DNA of 64,000 bases. It comes from Ornithodoros turicata. Its lineage: Eukaryota > Arthropoda > Arachnida > Ixodida > Argasidae. The stretch is from assembly GCF_037126465.1 (NCBI RefSeq), contig NC_088206.1, positions 34,292,573 through 34,356,572 of the forward strand. Reading direction: 5' to 3'. Position numbers and translations under genes: made by a program. The notes beneath the pieces were generated by a model. The model was not told where the DNA came from. It did no database searches and worked only from the letters and a program-made list of their open reading frames with translations. Shown piece after piece: positions 12,221 to 22,300 of the stretch. The number at the start of each line of letters is the position of its first letter. The first letter of the stretch is position 1.

Positions 12221-12511
12221 TTACGTAGTCTTGCATATGGATATCTTGGATGATTCATTCTTTCTGGCATAGAACACGGTGTCTTGTCTGAATCGGATCG
12301 CACTGATCGATGATTTCACTCTATTTGTATTGTCGTTCCAGACCGCACAACACACGTACAACAGCATATTAAAATGGTTAATGTCAAGTGCATCGTCGTA
12401 TGAACTGCCGTTGTACAGTTCATTGGTAAACTTCACTGCAAGATTTCTGCAGTAACATCTAAGCAGACAAGTCTAAGTTACACGGGGATCGAAGCGTTCC
12501 TCGTGTCTCAT
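12221..12511 (-). pseudogene. decayed ORF shared by both arms, unknown (fragment 1)
   Basis: The minus-strand reading begins MRHEERF and has a stop after about 12 codons in this arm. It resumes as KFTNELYNGSSYDDALDIN and continues to a stop at 12,221. The mirrored sequence (18,146-18,340, plus strand) preserves MRHEERFN and FVNELYNRSSYDDALDIN but frameshifts after AVWND. The shared reading frame suggests an ancestral coding segment. I do not recognise a family. Confidence 0.35.
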
Positions 12512-13144
12512 TGTTGGCCGGTGTATTGTGAGATATGACAAATAAAAGGATGTCAAACACTCTTCATCACAGTTAGACAGCTCAGATATCAAGTGACTTC
12601 AGTTTTCCACAGCCTTAGGGGAATTCAAATACTGCAGTGATTTCGCTTTATTAGGCTCCTGTGTACTCAACACACTATTTTCGAAACAATCTAAGTTTCG
12701 CAAACGTGTGCAAATAATTCATGCACATATAAATTAAGAAATAAATAACATAATAAAACAAATACAATAATAAAACAAATATCCAAGCAAACCTTCACGA
12801 AGTTGTGCACGCAACTCCACGTACTTTAGTAGGTTGCAAAAAATGATTATGCAATAGTTCCCGCGAGTTGTGTCCTTTCGCGGTCTTTCAAACCGAAACT
12901 AAACATAGCCACAGTGCTCTCAGAGTTAAATACGACCGAGTAGTATCGGCATCAACTCGGAGTCTCTTTTCAACTTGAAAATGTCTGTTGGCGTGTTGGC
13001 GTCTACGCAGCCTGTTGAATTGTGTTTCCTTCTGTACTGCAACTCCGCAGACCCACGTGCTCTGACCGCATAAAATGTGAACGGCTTTTTATTTCTGTAG
13101 TGAGATGCTCCATTATGCATTTTGCTCCTGAAGACTTGCACGAG

Positions 13145-13441
13145 CTATGTTATGACAATGGGCATGCGGTGTGTGTAGGACAGTTGATCTTCAAGTCGCA
13201 AGTCTGAACCAGCAGGAGCAGTAATCACCAGATATTTATCTATAGTTGTATGAACTGCATTCATGATGTGTAGTCGTGCACCGCCCAGAGCTCTTATAAT
13301 CTGTTGAACTTCCAACATTATCTTGCCATGTTTATATGATGCCATTTGCATTAAATGCCCATGTTCCGTGTACACACTTAGGAAATACTGATTTGCATCG
13401 CATAGTTTTAGTCCAACTCGTAATCTCTGGAACAGGAGCAT
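13145..13441 (-). pseudogene. conserved 98-codon ORF, unknown (fragment 2)
   Basis: An uninterrupted minus-strand frame from MLLFQRLRVGLKLCDANQYF to LSYTHRMPIVIT. The right arm (17,230-17,525) keeps the same protein, with the same first residues and the same stop. It has one frameshift near ILK and conservative changes such as RLEDQ to RHEDQ. No signal peptide or membrane span is obvious. I do not recognise the protein; it could be an exon of a transposon-encoded or captured host protein. Confidence 0.4.
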
Positions 13442-13731
13442 TGTGGTCTGGTCAGTTATTTATATTCAGACATTTTTGCTATGAAGAAACTGCTCGAACT
13501 ATAGGTGTCATATGATTACATGAGCTCAAGTCCAGAGTCAAAAGCTTTCTGATTTTTTTTTCTTTTTAAATTCGGGGGTAAAACTATTGGTGTCATTAAA
13601 TAACATGAGCTCATGATGCCTAATACAATAGATGCAGGAAACATCATCAGACCGCGAGGCCACCATCAGTCGTTCGCATAGAACAGGAAAAGTCTCAATT
13701 TTGTGTTGCGTGAAGTCAGTGGCAATCTTTT

Positions 13732-13938
13732 TTGGTTAGTGCGATGAGCTTTCGGAACATTTCCAACTTTCACGTTCAAGAGCTTGCTCGGCTTGGGCGC
13801 AGTGAAGTAAAGCAATCTGCACGAAAAATACTTGAGCACCCTCTGATGGACTGCGTTGCTGCAGAGTTCAGCTGGGTTGCTCGAAAGGGCAAGCGGAAGT
13901 TTGTGTGCAAATTTGTTTCAGTACAATTGCCTACTTAA
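13732..13938 (+). pseudogene. DUF4806-like domain fragment, left arm
   Basis: The plus-strand frame contains EVKQSARKILEHPLMDCVAA and then EFSWVARKGKRKF. The spacing of RKIL, a hydrophobic run, FSW and KGKR resembles the C-terminal core of DUF4806, a domain of unknown function found in many arthropod and cnidarian genes, often in repeated or transposon-associated loci (from memory). The right-arm copy (16,651-17,040) is closer to that pattern (LLTDSVAAGFSWVGQKGKR). No complete gene model surrounds it. Confidence 0.45.
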
Positions 13939-14214
13939 ACTTTGCCTCCAACATTCCTTGGTGGCAGTTGCTGTTTAAACTACATGTCAGTTCTACACTG
14001 TAATATCTTCATATTAGGGTGGGAGCAATTATCATATTTTTTGGCGCACCGAAGTGTCTGGGCTAGCTTGCTTCGATATTCCCGTTTTGATGCTTGTAAC
14101 TTAATTAACCTCCTGCGTTTCTCAGCGTACTCACCCATTTGTCTCGTAGATCTAGTTGCTCATTCAACGAATTGATGTTTACACGGTACATAGCCTGCTC
14201 ATTGCCAGGTGATA

Positions 14215-15478
14215 CGAAGGTGGTTCCATAAGTTTGCGGCCCGACCAACTTTTAACAGTCATAGAGACGAAACAAGTGTATCACTTTTCGACATAGTCAC
14301 CCTTTACTTTGATGCACTTTTGACACCTTTCAACCAGCATTCTTATACCCTTGAAAAAATAGTCCGAAGTTTTGTCCATAAAATGCTGGAAAACTGCCTC
14401 TTGCACGTCACTATCGTTCTGAAATCTCCTTCCTCTGAGATCCCTCTTCAAGTTTGAGAACAGGAAGTAGTCACTCGGTGCCAAGTCTCGACTGTAGGGT
14501 GGGTGGTGAATATCTTCGAAGCCGCACTCCTTCAGTGCAGCCTTGGCAACAAAAGCCGTGTGGACAGGGACATTGTCCTGGAGCAACCGGACATCTCGAC
14601 TCAACCTGCCGCGCCTCTTTTCCTTGATGGCGTCCTGCAGTCGGTGCAGGAGTGAAGCATAATAAGTCGTATTCATTGTGGTGTTCCTCTCTTGAGTTGA
14701 TGAGGAGGATCCCGTGACAATCCCAAAATATTGTTTTCATGATCTTCTTTGTGGATTGTGTGACCTTGGCTTTTCTTGGGGGTGCTTCTCCTGGTTTGCG
14801 CCATTGCATCGACTCCTTTTTCGAAAGGGGATCATAGTAGAGCACCATAGTCTCATCCATTGTGACAACTGACTTCAATATTTCTTCTTCATTCTCTTGA
14901 CAGAGCTCCAAAAACTCTTTGGCACAGACGACGCGCTGTTGCTTTTGAACTGACGAGAGAAGTCGTGGCACCCATCTCGCACTGACCTTTTTCATGTGAA
15001 GGCCCTCGCCGATGATGCGAAAAACGGTTGTTTTGGAAAGCCCCAGCCTTTCTGAGATTTCCTTCACCTTCAGACGCCTGTCGCTCAGCACTTCCTCTTT
15101 GACAAGAGACAAATTTTCTTGTGTCACCACTTCCACTGGACAACCATAGCGTGTATCATCTTCAATGGACTCTCGCCCCAGTCGAAACTGCTTAGCCCAG
15201 TCTTTTACCGTTGTGTACGACGGAGAGGCTTCCCTGCACACGTTGTCCAGCCGCGCTTTAATTTATTTAGGCGAAAGTCCCTCTTTTGTCAAGAATTTTA
15301 TCACAGCGCGGTACTCGATTTTTTCCATTTTAACTGAGGAGTGCACCCTGGCTGTTTGAAATGCCGCTCTCCAACCGTGCTGCGGCCCTCCAACAGATGG
15401 CACCACGCGTCCTTAATCGCATTTTCAAATTCGCGCGCATTTTCTACCTCGAGCCAGAAACTGATGGAACAACCCTCG
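14215..15478 (-). mobile_element. mariner transposon, 1,264 bp
   Basis: Terminal inverted repeats match between CGAAGGTGGTTCCATAAGTT on the left and CGAGGGTTGTTCCATCAGTT on the minus strand at the right. Both ends are flanked by TA (14,213-14,214 and 15,479-15,480), the mariner target duplication. The length is typical of the family. It carries one minus-strand transposase gene, now broken. It interrupts the element at the palindrome centre; the uninterrupted counterpart is at about 11,560-11,600. Confidence 0.95.
14281..15328 (-). pseudogene. mariner transposase, inactivated
   Basis: The protein starts at ATG 15,326-15,328 (MEKIEYRAVIKFLTKEG). An N-terminal helix-turn-helix region contains the segments YTTVKDWAKQF and RLGLSKTTVFRII, and the linker WVPRLL lies between DNA-binding and catalytic parts. 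Catalytic residues are visible: the first Asp in VTMDETMV, the second in LLQDNVPVH and the third in RDLAPSDYFLF, with 34 residues between the last two (D,D34D). A TAA at 15,263-15,265 stops the frame after about 21 codons. A one-base shift near 14,700 separates the first Asp from the other two. It therefore cannot make active transposase as read here. Confidence 0.93.
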
Positions 15479-15584
15479 TATACCCATGAGGTTCATGTGT
15501 GGGAATGCAGAATATTCAATAAAATTACTATGCACTGTTAACAGGCTTGTGTGATGGAGTAGTTTGCATTATAGGATGTGTATA

Positions 15585-16437
15585 CAGGGTGCCCAGAAAA
15601 CGTGTCATTGAATTTTAATTAGAAGACAAACTACGCCACATAAAATCATGCGGTCAACGGCATTTGTTCTTACTAGGTTTTTGCCACCTCCTGATGTGCA
15701 TGTCATGTAACCTAAGTAATTATGTCAATTTTTGCGAACTGAGCTCGGAAATTTGCCAAGTAAAGGTAACTTTTCAGGGTGTACGTTTCAGAAAGGTAAT
15801 ATTCAGGAGCTATCGTATTGGAAACAATAGCCGAAAATCATGCTCTATGGAGGTCGCGGAGGATAGCGCGCCACGAATCATTGTCACGGAATCATTGTCA
15901 GTCCCACGAAAGGAGTTTGGAAACCCAGCCCACACTGGCACAGTAGACATAGCTTATCTTATAGCTTATTTATCGTATAGCTTATCTCGTCCAGCCTCGG
16001 CTGTGAACATACCTTCCCTCTCCCAATTGTCACTTTTTCTACTACTATCACTCTGTGGATTGGGTTGGGTTGGGTTTCCAACCTCCTTCCGTCGGACTGA
16101 CAGCGATTGCGTTCAAACAGTCCTTGCGCGTTATACTCCAGTGCCCGAGAAGCATGATGTTCGGCCTCCCGACAGGATAGATACTGAATAGCACTGTCAA
16201 CTATCATGATTTTGAATAGATTCGGCACGCTATTCATGGTGGGGTAAAAAAGTTACCTTTACTTGGCAAAGTTCTGAGTTCGATTCGCAAAAATTTACGT
16301 AATTAAACTTAGGTTACGTGACATGCACATCACGAAGTGGCAGAAACCTAGTAAGAACAAATTCTGTTGACCGCATGATTCTGGGTGGCGTAGCTTTTTT
16401 TATTAGAATTCAATTACACTTTTTCTGGGACACTCAG
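15585..16437. mobile_element. long-TIR (fold-back) MITE, copy 1, TATA duplication
   Basis: The left end CAGGGTGCCCAGAAAACGTG and the right end (minus strand CTGAGTGTCCCAGAAAAAGT) begin inverted repeats that can be followed for some 400 bp per arm, including CTACGCCAC, ATCATGCGGTCAAC and TTTGCCAAGTAAAGG. TATA flanks both ends (15,581-15,584 and 16,438-16,441). Short ORFs inside read through the arms and are not credible. A second copy lies at 31,505-32,373. Confidence 0.82.
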
Positions 16438-16650
16438 TATAGCATACGGGTGGAGGACGCATACTGCATTAACGTCCTGGAATGCCCAGAAAAACATCCT
16501 GAAAATGTCACAATGGACGCCGCAAGGATTGCCCAAATGAAGTCCCCGGCTGTTGCAATGCTGGCAATGGCGGTACGAATGATGTACCATAGTATGCCGT
16601 TCGGACAATCCAGGATATCTTATGGTCATCTGATTGTCCCGTTGGTGGCA

Positions 16651-17040
16651 TCACATGGACGTCCTCGGGACGTGGCTTGGTTGTGTGGGTAGAGCTGACA
16701 TGTAGTATAAACAGCAACTGCTACCAAGGAATGTTGGAGGCACAGTTGAAGTAGGCAATTGTACTGAAACACTGTACCTCTTGCCTTTTTGACCAACCCA
16801 GCTGAACCCTGCAGCAACGGAGTCCGTCAGAAGGTGCTCAAGTATTTTTCGTGCAGATTGCTTTACTTCACTGTGCCTAAGCCGAGCAAGCTCTTGAACC
16901 TGAAAGCTGGATATGTTCCAAAAGCACATCACACTAACCAAGAAGATTGCCACTGAATTCACGCAACACAAAATTGAGACTTTTCCTGTTCTATGCGGAC
17001 GACTGATGGTGTCCTCGCGGTCTGATGATGTTTCCTGCAT
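16651..17040 (-). pseudogene. DUF4806-like domain fragment, right arm
   Basis: The minus-strand frame of 129 codons includes FQVQELARLRHSEVKQSARK, ILEHLLTDSVAAGFSW and VGQKGKR. This matches the left-arm fragment (13,732-13,938) and more clearly shows the DUF4806-like pattern RKIL..LLTD.VA..FSW.G.KGK. The frame runs on into the central element, so its C terminus is not original. The upstream part (SVAIFLVSVMCFWN) may be intronic or a hydrophobic stretch. Function is unknown. Confidence 0.5.
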
Positions 17041-17229
17041 ATATTGTATTAGGCATCATGAGCTCATGTAATTTAATTACACCAATAGTTTTACCCCTTA
17101 ATTTGAAAAGAAAACAAATCAGAAACTTTTGGCTCTGGACTTGAGCTCATGTAATCATATGACACCTATAGTTCGAGCAGTTTCTCCATAGCAAAAATGT
17201 CTTAATAGAAATAACTGACCAGTACCACA

Positions 17230-17525
17230 ATGCTCCTGTTCCAGAGATTACGGGTTGGAGTAAAACTATGCGATGCAAATCAGTATTTCCTAAGTGTGTA
17301 CACGGAACATTGGCAGTTAATGCAAATGGCATCAGATAAACATGACAAGATAATATTGAAGTTCCACAGGTTTTAAGAGCTCTGAGCGGTGCACGGCTAC
17401 ACATCATGAATGCAGTTCATACAACTATAGATAAATATCTGGTGATTACTACACCTGCTGGTTCAGACTTGCGACATGAAGATCAACTGTCCTACACACA
17501 CAGCTTGCCCATTGTCGTAACATAG
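17230..17525 (+). pseudogene. right-arm copy of unknown conserved ORF (fragment 2)
   Basis: Begins MLLFQRLRVGVKLCDANQYF and, after a one-base shift near residue 44, continues GARLHIMNAVHTTIDKYLV to LPIVVT and the same stop as the left arm. Conservation of the frame on both sides of a single indel supports past coding. Family not recognised. Confidence 0.38.
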
Positions 17526-18145
17526 CTCGTGCAAGTCTTCAGGAACAAAAGGAATAATGGAGCATCTCACCACAGAAATAGAAAGCCGTTCACATTCTTA
17601 TGCGGTCAGAGCACGTGGGTCTGCGGAGTTGCAATACAGAAGGAAACACAATTCACAACACGCTAACAGACGTTTTCAAGTTGAAAACAGACTGCGTGTT
17701 GATGCCGATGGTACTTGGTCGCATATAACTACGAGAGCTCTGTGGCTATGTTTAGTTTCGGTTTGAAAGACCTGGAAAGCTCACGACTCGCAGGAGCTAT
17801 TGCATAATCATTTTGTTGCAACCTACTAAGGTACGTGGAGTTGCATGCACAACTTCGTGAACTTTTGGTTGTATATTTATTTTATTATTGTATTTGTTTT
17901 ATTATATTATTTATTTATTTATTTTTATGTGTATGAATTATTTGCACACGTTTGCGCAATTTAGATAGTTTCGAAAATAGTGTGTTGAGTACACAGAAAC
18001 CTAATAAAGCGAAATCACTGCAGTATTGGTATTCCCCTAAGGCTGTGGAAAACTGAAGTCACTTGATATCTGAGCTGTCTGACTATGCTGAAGAGTGTTT
18101 GACAGCCTTTTATTTGTCTCATCTCACACAATACGCCGGCCAACA

Positions 18146-18340
18146 ATGAGACACGAGGAACGCTTCAATCACAGTGTAACTTCGACTAGTCTATTGAGAT
18201 GTTACTGCAGAAAACTTGCAGTAAAATTTGTCAATGAACTGTACAACCGCAGTTCATACGACGATGCACTTGACATTAACCATTTTAATACGCTGTTGTA
18301 CGTGTGTTGTGCTGTCTGGAACGACACACAATTAGTGTGA
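18146..18340 (+). pseudogene. right-arm copy of unknown ORF (fragment 1)
   Basis: Reads MRHEERFNHSVTSTSLLRCY, then FVNELYNRSSYDDALDIN and YVCCAVWND, and leaves the frame by a small deletion relative to the left arm. The stop that breaks the left copy after PRVT is absent here, so the two copies carry different lesions. Confidence 0.38.
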
Positions 18341-18628
18341 AATCATTGATCAGTACGATCCGATTCAGGCAAGACACCGTGCTCGATGCCAGAAAGAATG
18401 AATCATCCAATGTAAGACTACGTAAAAACGTAAAATCAAGTAATCGGAAATAAAATGAGTCTTGGGCTAATTATTAAAATATTTCTTTAGCATGTTAATA
18501 GAGCTTAGCCATTATGTGACACATACAATTTTGTTTCTGGATCGATTCCATTTATTCAAGCGATTTTGTCTTTTTGCTATATATTACGTACATTGTATAT
18601 TTATGTGGCATGAATGTCGGAAGAGAAA

Positions 18629-18857
18629 TACACCTGCCACGTGCTTAGGGAATTCATACCATACGAGTTCAATGGGAAATTCGGATATGACATGAGACAT
18701 CAGCCACAGGATGACTGCAGAATATCTGCAGGACGTATGGCTTTATTGTCCCAAGGGACATCGCTAATAGATATCCAGAAGATATCCTATTTATGTCAGT
18801 TTCCAACAAACATTTTGACCATTTCAGGACGACTTCTGGACATCGATGGTTGTGTGG
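18629..18857. mobile_element. short ACGTCC-motif element, right arm
   Basis: The sequence between CCACGTGCTTAGG and GGTTGTGTGGG carries repeated GACATC/GACGxC motifs and mirrors 11,785-12,020. About 230 bp and non-coding. Termini resemble each other weakly (CCACGTG near one end, CCCACACAACC at the other). Confidence 0.4.
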
Positions 18858-18863
18858 GATATA

Positions 18864-19382
18864 TCTTGCAAGAATATTATAGAGTGGAACGGGTAAATGT
18901 GAACAGCATTCGCTATACGCTGTAGCTCTGATCTTTTTAAACTAAACCAGTTGACATGTGTTCATAAGCATACGACCCTTCACTAAATAGGTAAGTCGCT
19001 AACGACCCACATGAGCGTTTTTTGGCGTCTCTTAAAAAAACAGAAAAAATACGGCGCGAAGCAGATGATTATCCTTGCGATAAACCTTTGATTTCGGTGG
19101 CAGTAGGATATATCCAGAAAGGTATCGTGTGTGTGCGAAGTGAGCCCAAGGCCTGCTGATGGGCGCGCATTGCTCTGTTGGACACTGAAGCTTGCAGTCA
19201 ATGACGTTGGAATGGCGATTTTATTTTATTTTATGTGAGTCATTGGCGACTTACCTATTTAGTGAAGGGTCGTATGCTTATGAACACATGTCAACTGGTT
19301 TGGTTTAAAACTGATAAGAGCTACAGCGTGTAGTGAATGGTGTTCACATTTACCCGTTCCACTCTAAAATATTCTTGCAAGA
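18864..19382. mobile_element. 519-bp long-TIR MITE present only in right arm
   Basis: Ends TCTTGCAAGAATATT and AATATTCTTGCAAGA open inverted repeats of about 150 bp, including GAGTGGAACGGGTAAATGTG and CCTATTTAGTGAAGG. It is flanked by TATA at 18,860-18,863 and 19,383-19,386. The left arm has GTGGGATGGG at the equivalent place without the element, which defines the insertion precisely. No ORF of note. Confidence 0.85.
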
Positions 19383-22300
19383 TATACGGGTGCAAGGACA
19401 TAAAAGCAAAAAGAAGTGAATTCCCTTCTGTATCATAATCGCTGCGCAAAAACACGGCACCGTTTTCTCTTGGATGTATAGCGAACATGCGTTCCTTTCT
19501 TTTTTTTAATTCGCGACGGTCGACTGGCGATATCCTATTACATCCGGAATGAAGACCTATTGTTTCGCGTTCGCATAACCTATTGTTTCGCGTTCGAAGT
19601 CCTTGTTTTGGGCAGGCTATTTTATGAGTTCTTGACGTGGATTCTGTTGCGCTCCATTTCATATGCCTTCCTGAAGGGGTGTGCTTTGTTCTTATCGTGT
19701 GGTTCAAGCCTGTAGCTCCAATTCTATCAGTAGAAGTGAATAGGAGTGTTTGTTCGATCGTTAGTATGTGTCTGTCACGCTCGTAGCGGTGTTGAAGCTT
19801 AGTTTTATTGGTAAAAATTCGGGCTTTATCGTATTATGCTGTCCGAGCAGACGTGACTTTCCCTTGTCGCATCAGGGATCGAATTTGTGTACCCTTCTTC
19901 TGTGCTTTCTTTATGCAGGGATAACGCGACTGTGCATGTAGCGTTATGAAAGAATTCTCTGATAGCAGAAATGGGTGTCTTTGTCTCAGTTCATTAGCGT
20001 GTGCCACGTTTTTTTTTTTTTTTCAGTTATACCTCTGCGAGCAAAAGTGCGTGTAATTTTTCACTGCTCTTTTCTTCTCTCTCTGCTTATATGCAGAAGA
20101 AAGTCGCTCGGTAAAGCTGCATAGTGTTCTATCAGTGGAAGTGGGTTTGTTTGTTAGATTTTGTTGGGTGGTCGATATGTCGATGAAGTAAGCAGAGCTT
20201 AATTTTGCAGTTATAGGGTATTAGAGCAGAAACGCTGGTATTTGAGCACGGAGTAGAAATTCCTATATTTCTCTGCTCCCTAAGAAAATCTGTGCGTCGT
20301 TTTCCAAGAAGGGAATAGCAGACCGCGTTTAGTTTACGCAAAATAGAAAAATGAACTTGTGTATGCTCTATGATTTTCTGTCGCAGGTTTAGGCCTTTTC
20401 CCTGGCGACCAGTGTTTCGCATGCGATGTAGCATGTCTAGACTTGTTCAGTAGTGTCTTTCTTGCTGCAATTTTTACCCTTCGCTAATATCTTGCTGTTG
20501 TCATCCTGTGTTAGGTCGTTGAGCTTCGTAGCGATGTGCGGTAACACTGCGATCATTCCTGAGCACTCTGTCTTAAGCCTTTTCCCCGTCGTATGTGGCA
20601 TGCGCTGTCGTATGTGTGGGATTGCTTAGCAGTGCCTTGCAATTTTCACCCATAAAAATTCACCGTATGTCGTATTCTGCTGCCCCAGAAGAAGTGATTT
20701 TCCCTGTTTGATTTGTGTACCTGTGTTCTGTGCTTTCTTTACGCAGAGACAATGCAGTTTTGTGTATGTTACATCGTGCAATAATTTTCTGATAGCAGAA
20801 ATGGATGAGCATTTTACAGTATATCAGCGCAAGCTCCGGTTTATGCAGCCATAGCTATACGAGCAAAAGTGCGCATACTTTTACTTCTTCCACTGCTTTT
20901 ACGCAGAAGCAAGCCGCTTGGTAAGGCTGAATTAGTGTTCTATCAGTGGAAGTGGGTTGTTTGTTTTTAGTAAGATGGGTTGTTGAGTGTCAGTATTCAC
21001 TCTGCTCGATATGTTGATGGAGTAAACTGTTTGCAGTTATAGACACTGTATTTGTGCAGAAATGCTGGTGTCTGAGCGTAGAGTAGAAATTCCTATGAAG
21101 CACGTCTCCTTCTGCATTCCTGAGCTGCTGTCTGTGTGTGTGTGTGTGCTTTTTCCTGATTTGTGAAGTCATCATGGCATGTCTGGACTTGTTTAGCAGT
21201 GTCTTTCTTGTTGCAATTTTACCCGCCACTGGTATCTGTTGTTGTCAGCTTATGTTATCCGTAGATTTTCGTAGCGATGTGCGGTGACTCAGCGATTATT
21301 TTCCAGCGCTCCGTCTTAAGCCTTTTCCCTGCTCGCTTAAGGGAATTTGTGTACGCTTGTCCTGTGCTCTCTTTACGCACGGACAATGTGAATCTGTATG
21401 TAGCAATATGCAAAAATTATCTGATGGCAGAAATGGGTGTCTTTTTCTCAGTTTATAAGCGTATGCTTCGGTTTTTGAAGTCATAGTGATTCCAGCACAG
21501 GTGCGTGCAATTTTTCACTGCTTTTACGCAGTAGAAAGCTACTTTGCAAAGCTGAATTCATGAGAAGTGGGTTTGTTAGATGTTGTTAGGAGCTTGGTAT
21601 ACTGAAGTAAGCTGTTTGCAGTTATAGGTATTTGTGTAGAAATGCTTGCATTTGAGCACAGGGTAGAAATTCCTATGAAGCACACCACCCTCAATGTAAA
21701 TTAATTATTTTGGATGTGAGTCTCCTTCACTGCATGACAGGATCCGGTAGGCTGAAATGGCAAAAGAGAAAAACTTGGAGCGCTTGATTGATAATAATCC
21801 AAGTAACAGCACAATTATAGTTTCCATATAGAGTAGAATTTAAGGCCCATAAAATTATAGTTGAGAGTAGGATGGGCTTTTCGTGATAGTTCTTCTAAAC
21901 TGCAATGCAAGAATGAAAATCATTAATATAGTAGGAATGGAATCATATCATATATCTGCTCCCATAAAGGTGTTCTGTCTGCTGCTCCGTCGTGCGCGAA
22001 TGAAACTTTGCCACCCAGGGAAAAAGTGCCGCATCAAAAATGGGACGTTGGTCGACGGTGTGCGTAGTCTTGGACCGATTTATGATGAGCATTGTTTTTG
22101 AATAAGAGGAGTGTGTGTGTGGTGTTTAGAATAGTTGGATGCTGGAGAGTGTCTTTTCCACTTTGTTCAAGTGCTTTCTCTGTGCTTTTTTTTCCCTTGT
22201 TGTCTGACAAACATTCGATTTTTCCTGGTGTGACAGTGCTCGTTGAGAAATCTCCTGACATGCCCAGACCTGTTCTGTCATGCTTTCCTTCTGCATGTAG

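Larger units (their letters stand above)
5748..13996. repeat. left arm of giant palindrome
   Basis: This arm is the reverse complement of 16,689-24,442 over essentially its full length. The outer edge is near 5748 (the paired sequence begins ACGTTAGTAGTATATGATCA, matched at 24,442 inward). The inner edge, ending TGTCAGTTCTAC at 13,996, meets GTAGAGCTGACA at 16,689. Arms differ by scattered substitutions and small indels, roughly one base in ten in the stretches compared by eye, and by arm-specific insertions, which argues against an assembly artefact. Contents, outside to inside: a 174-bp MITE, degenerate repeats, an ACGTCC element and three decayed ORFs. Confidence 0.9.
13997..16688. mobile_element. 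element at palindrome centre, split by two later insertions
   Basis: Without the mariner and the TATA-flanked MITE, about 570 bp remain. These begin ACTGTAATATCTTCATATT at 13,997 and end GGACGTGGCTTGGTTGTGTG at 16,688. The same order of motifs, with an internal deletion, occurs inverted at 11,484-11,784. The two palindrome arms abut this element directly, so it is essentially the only spacer. The last 240 bp contain repeated GGACGTCC and ATCCxGA motifs. No transposase is seen. Confidence 0.55.
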
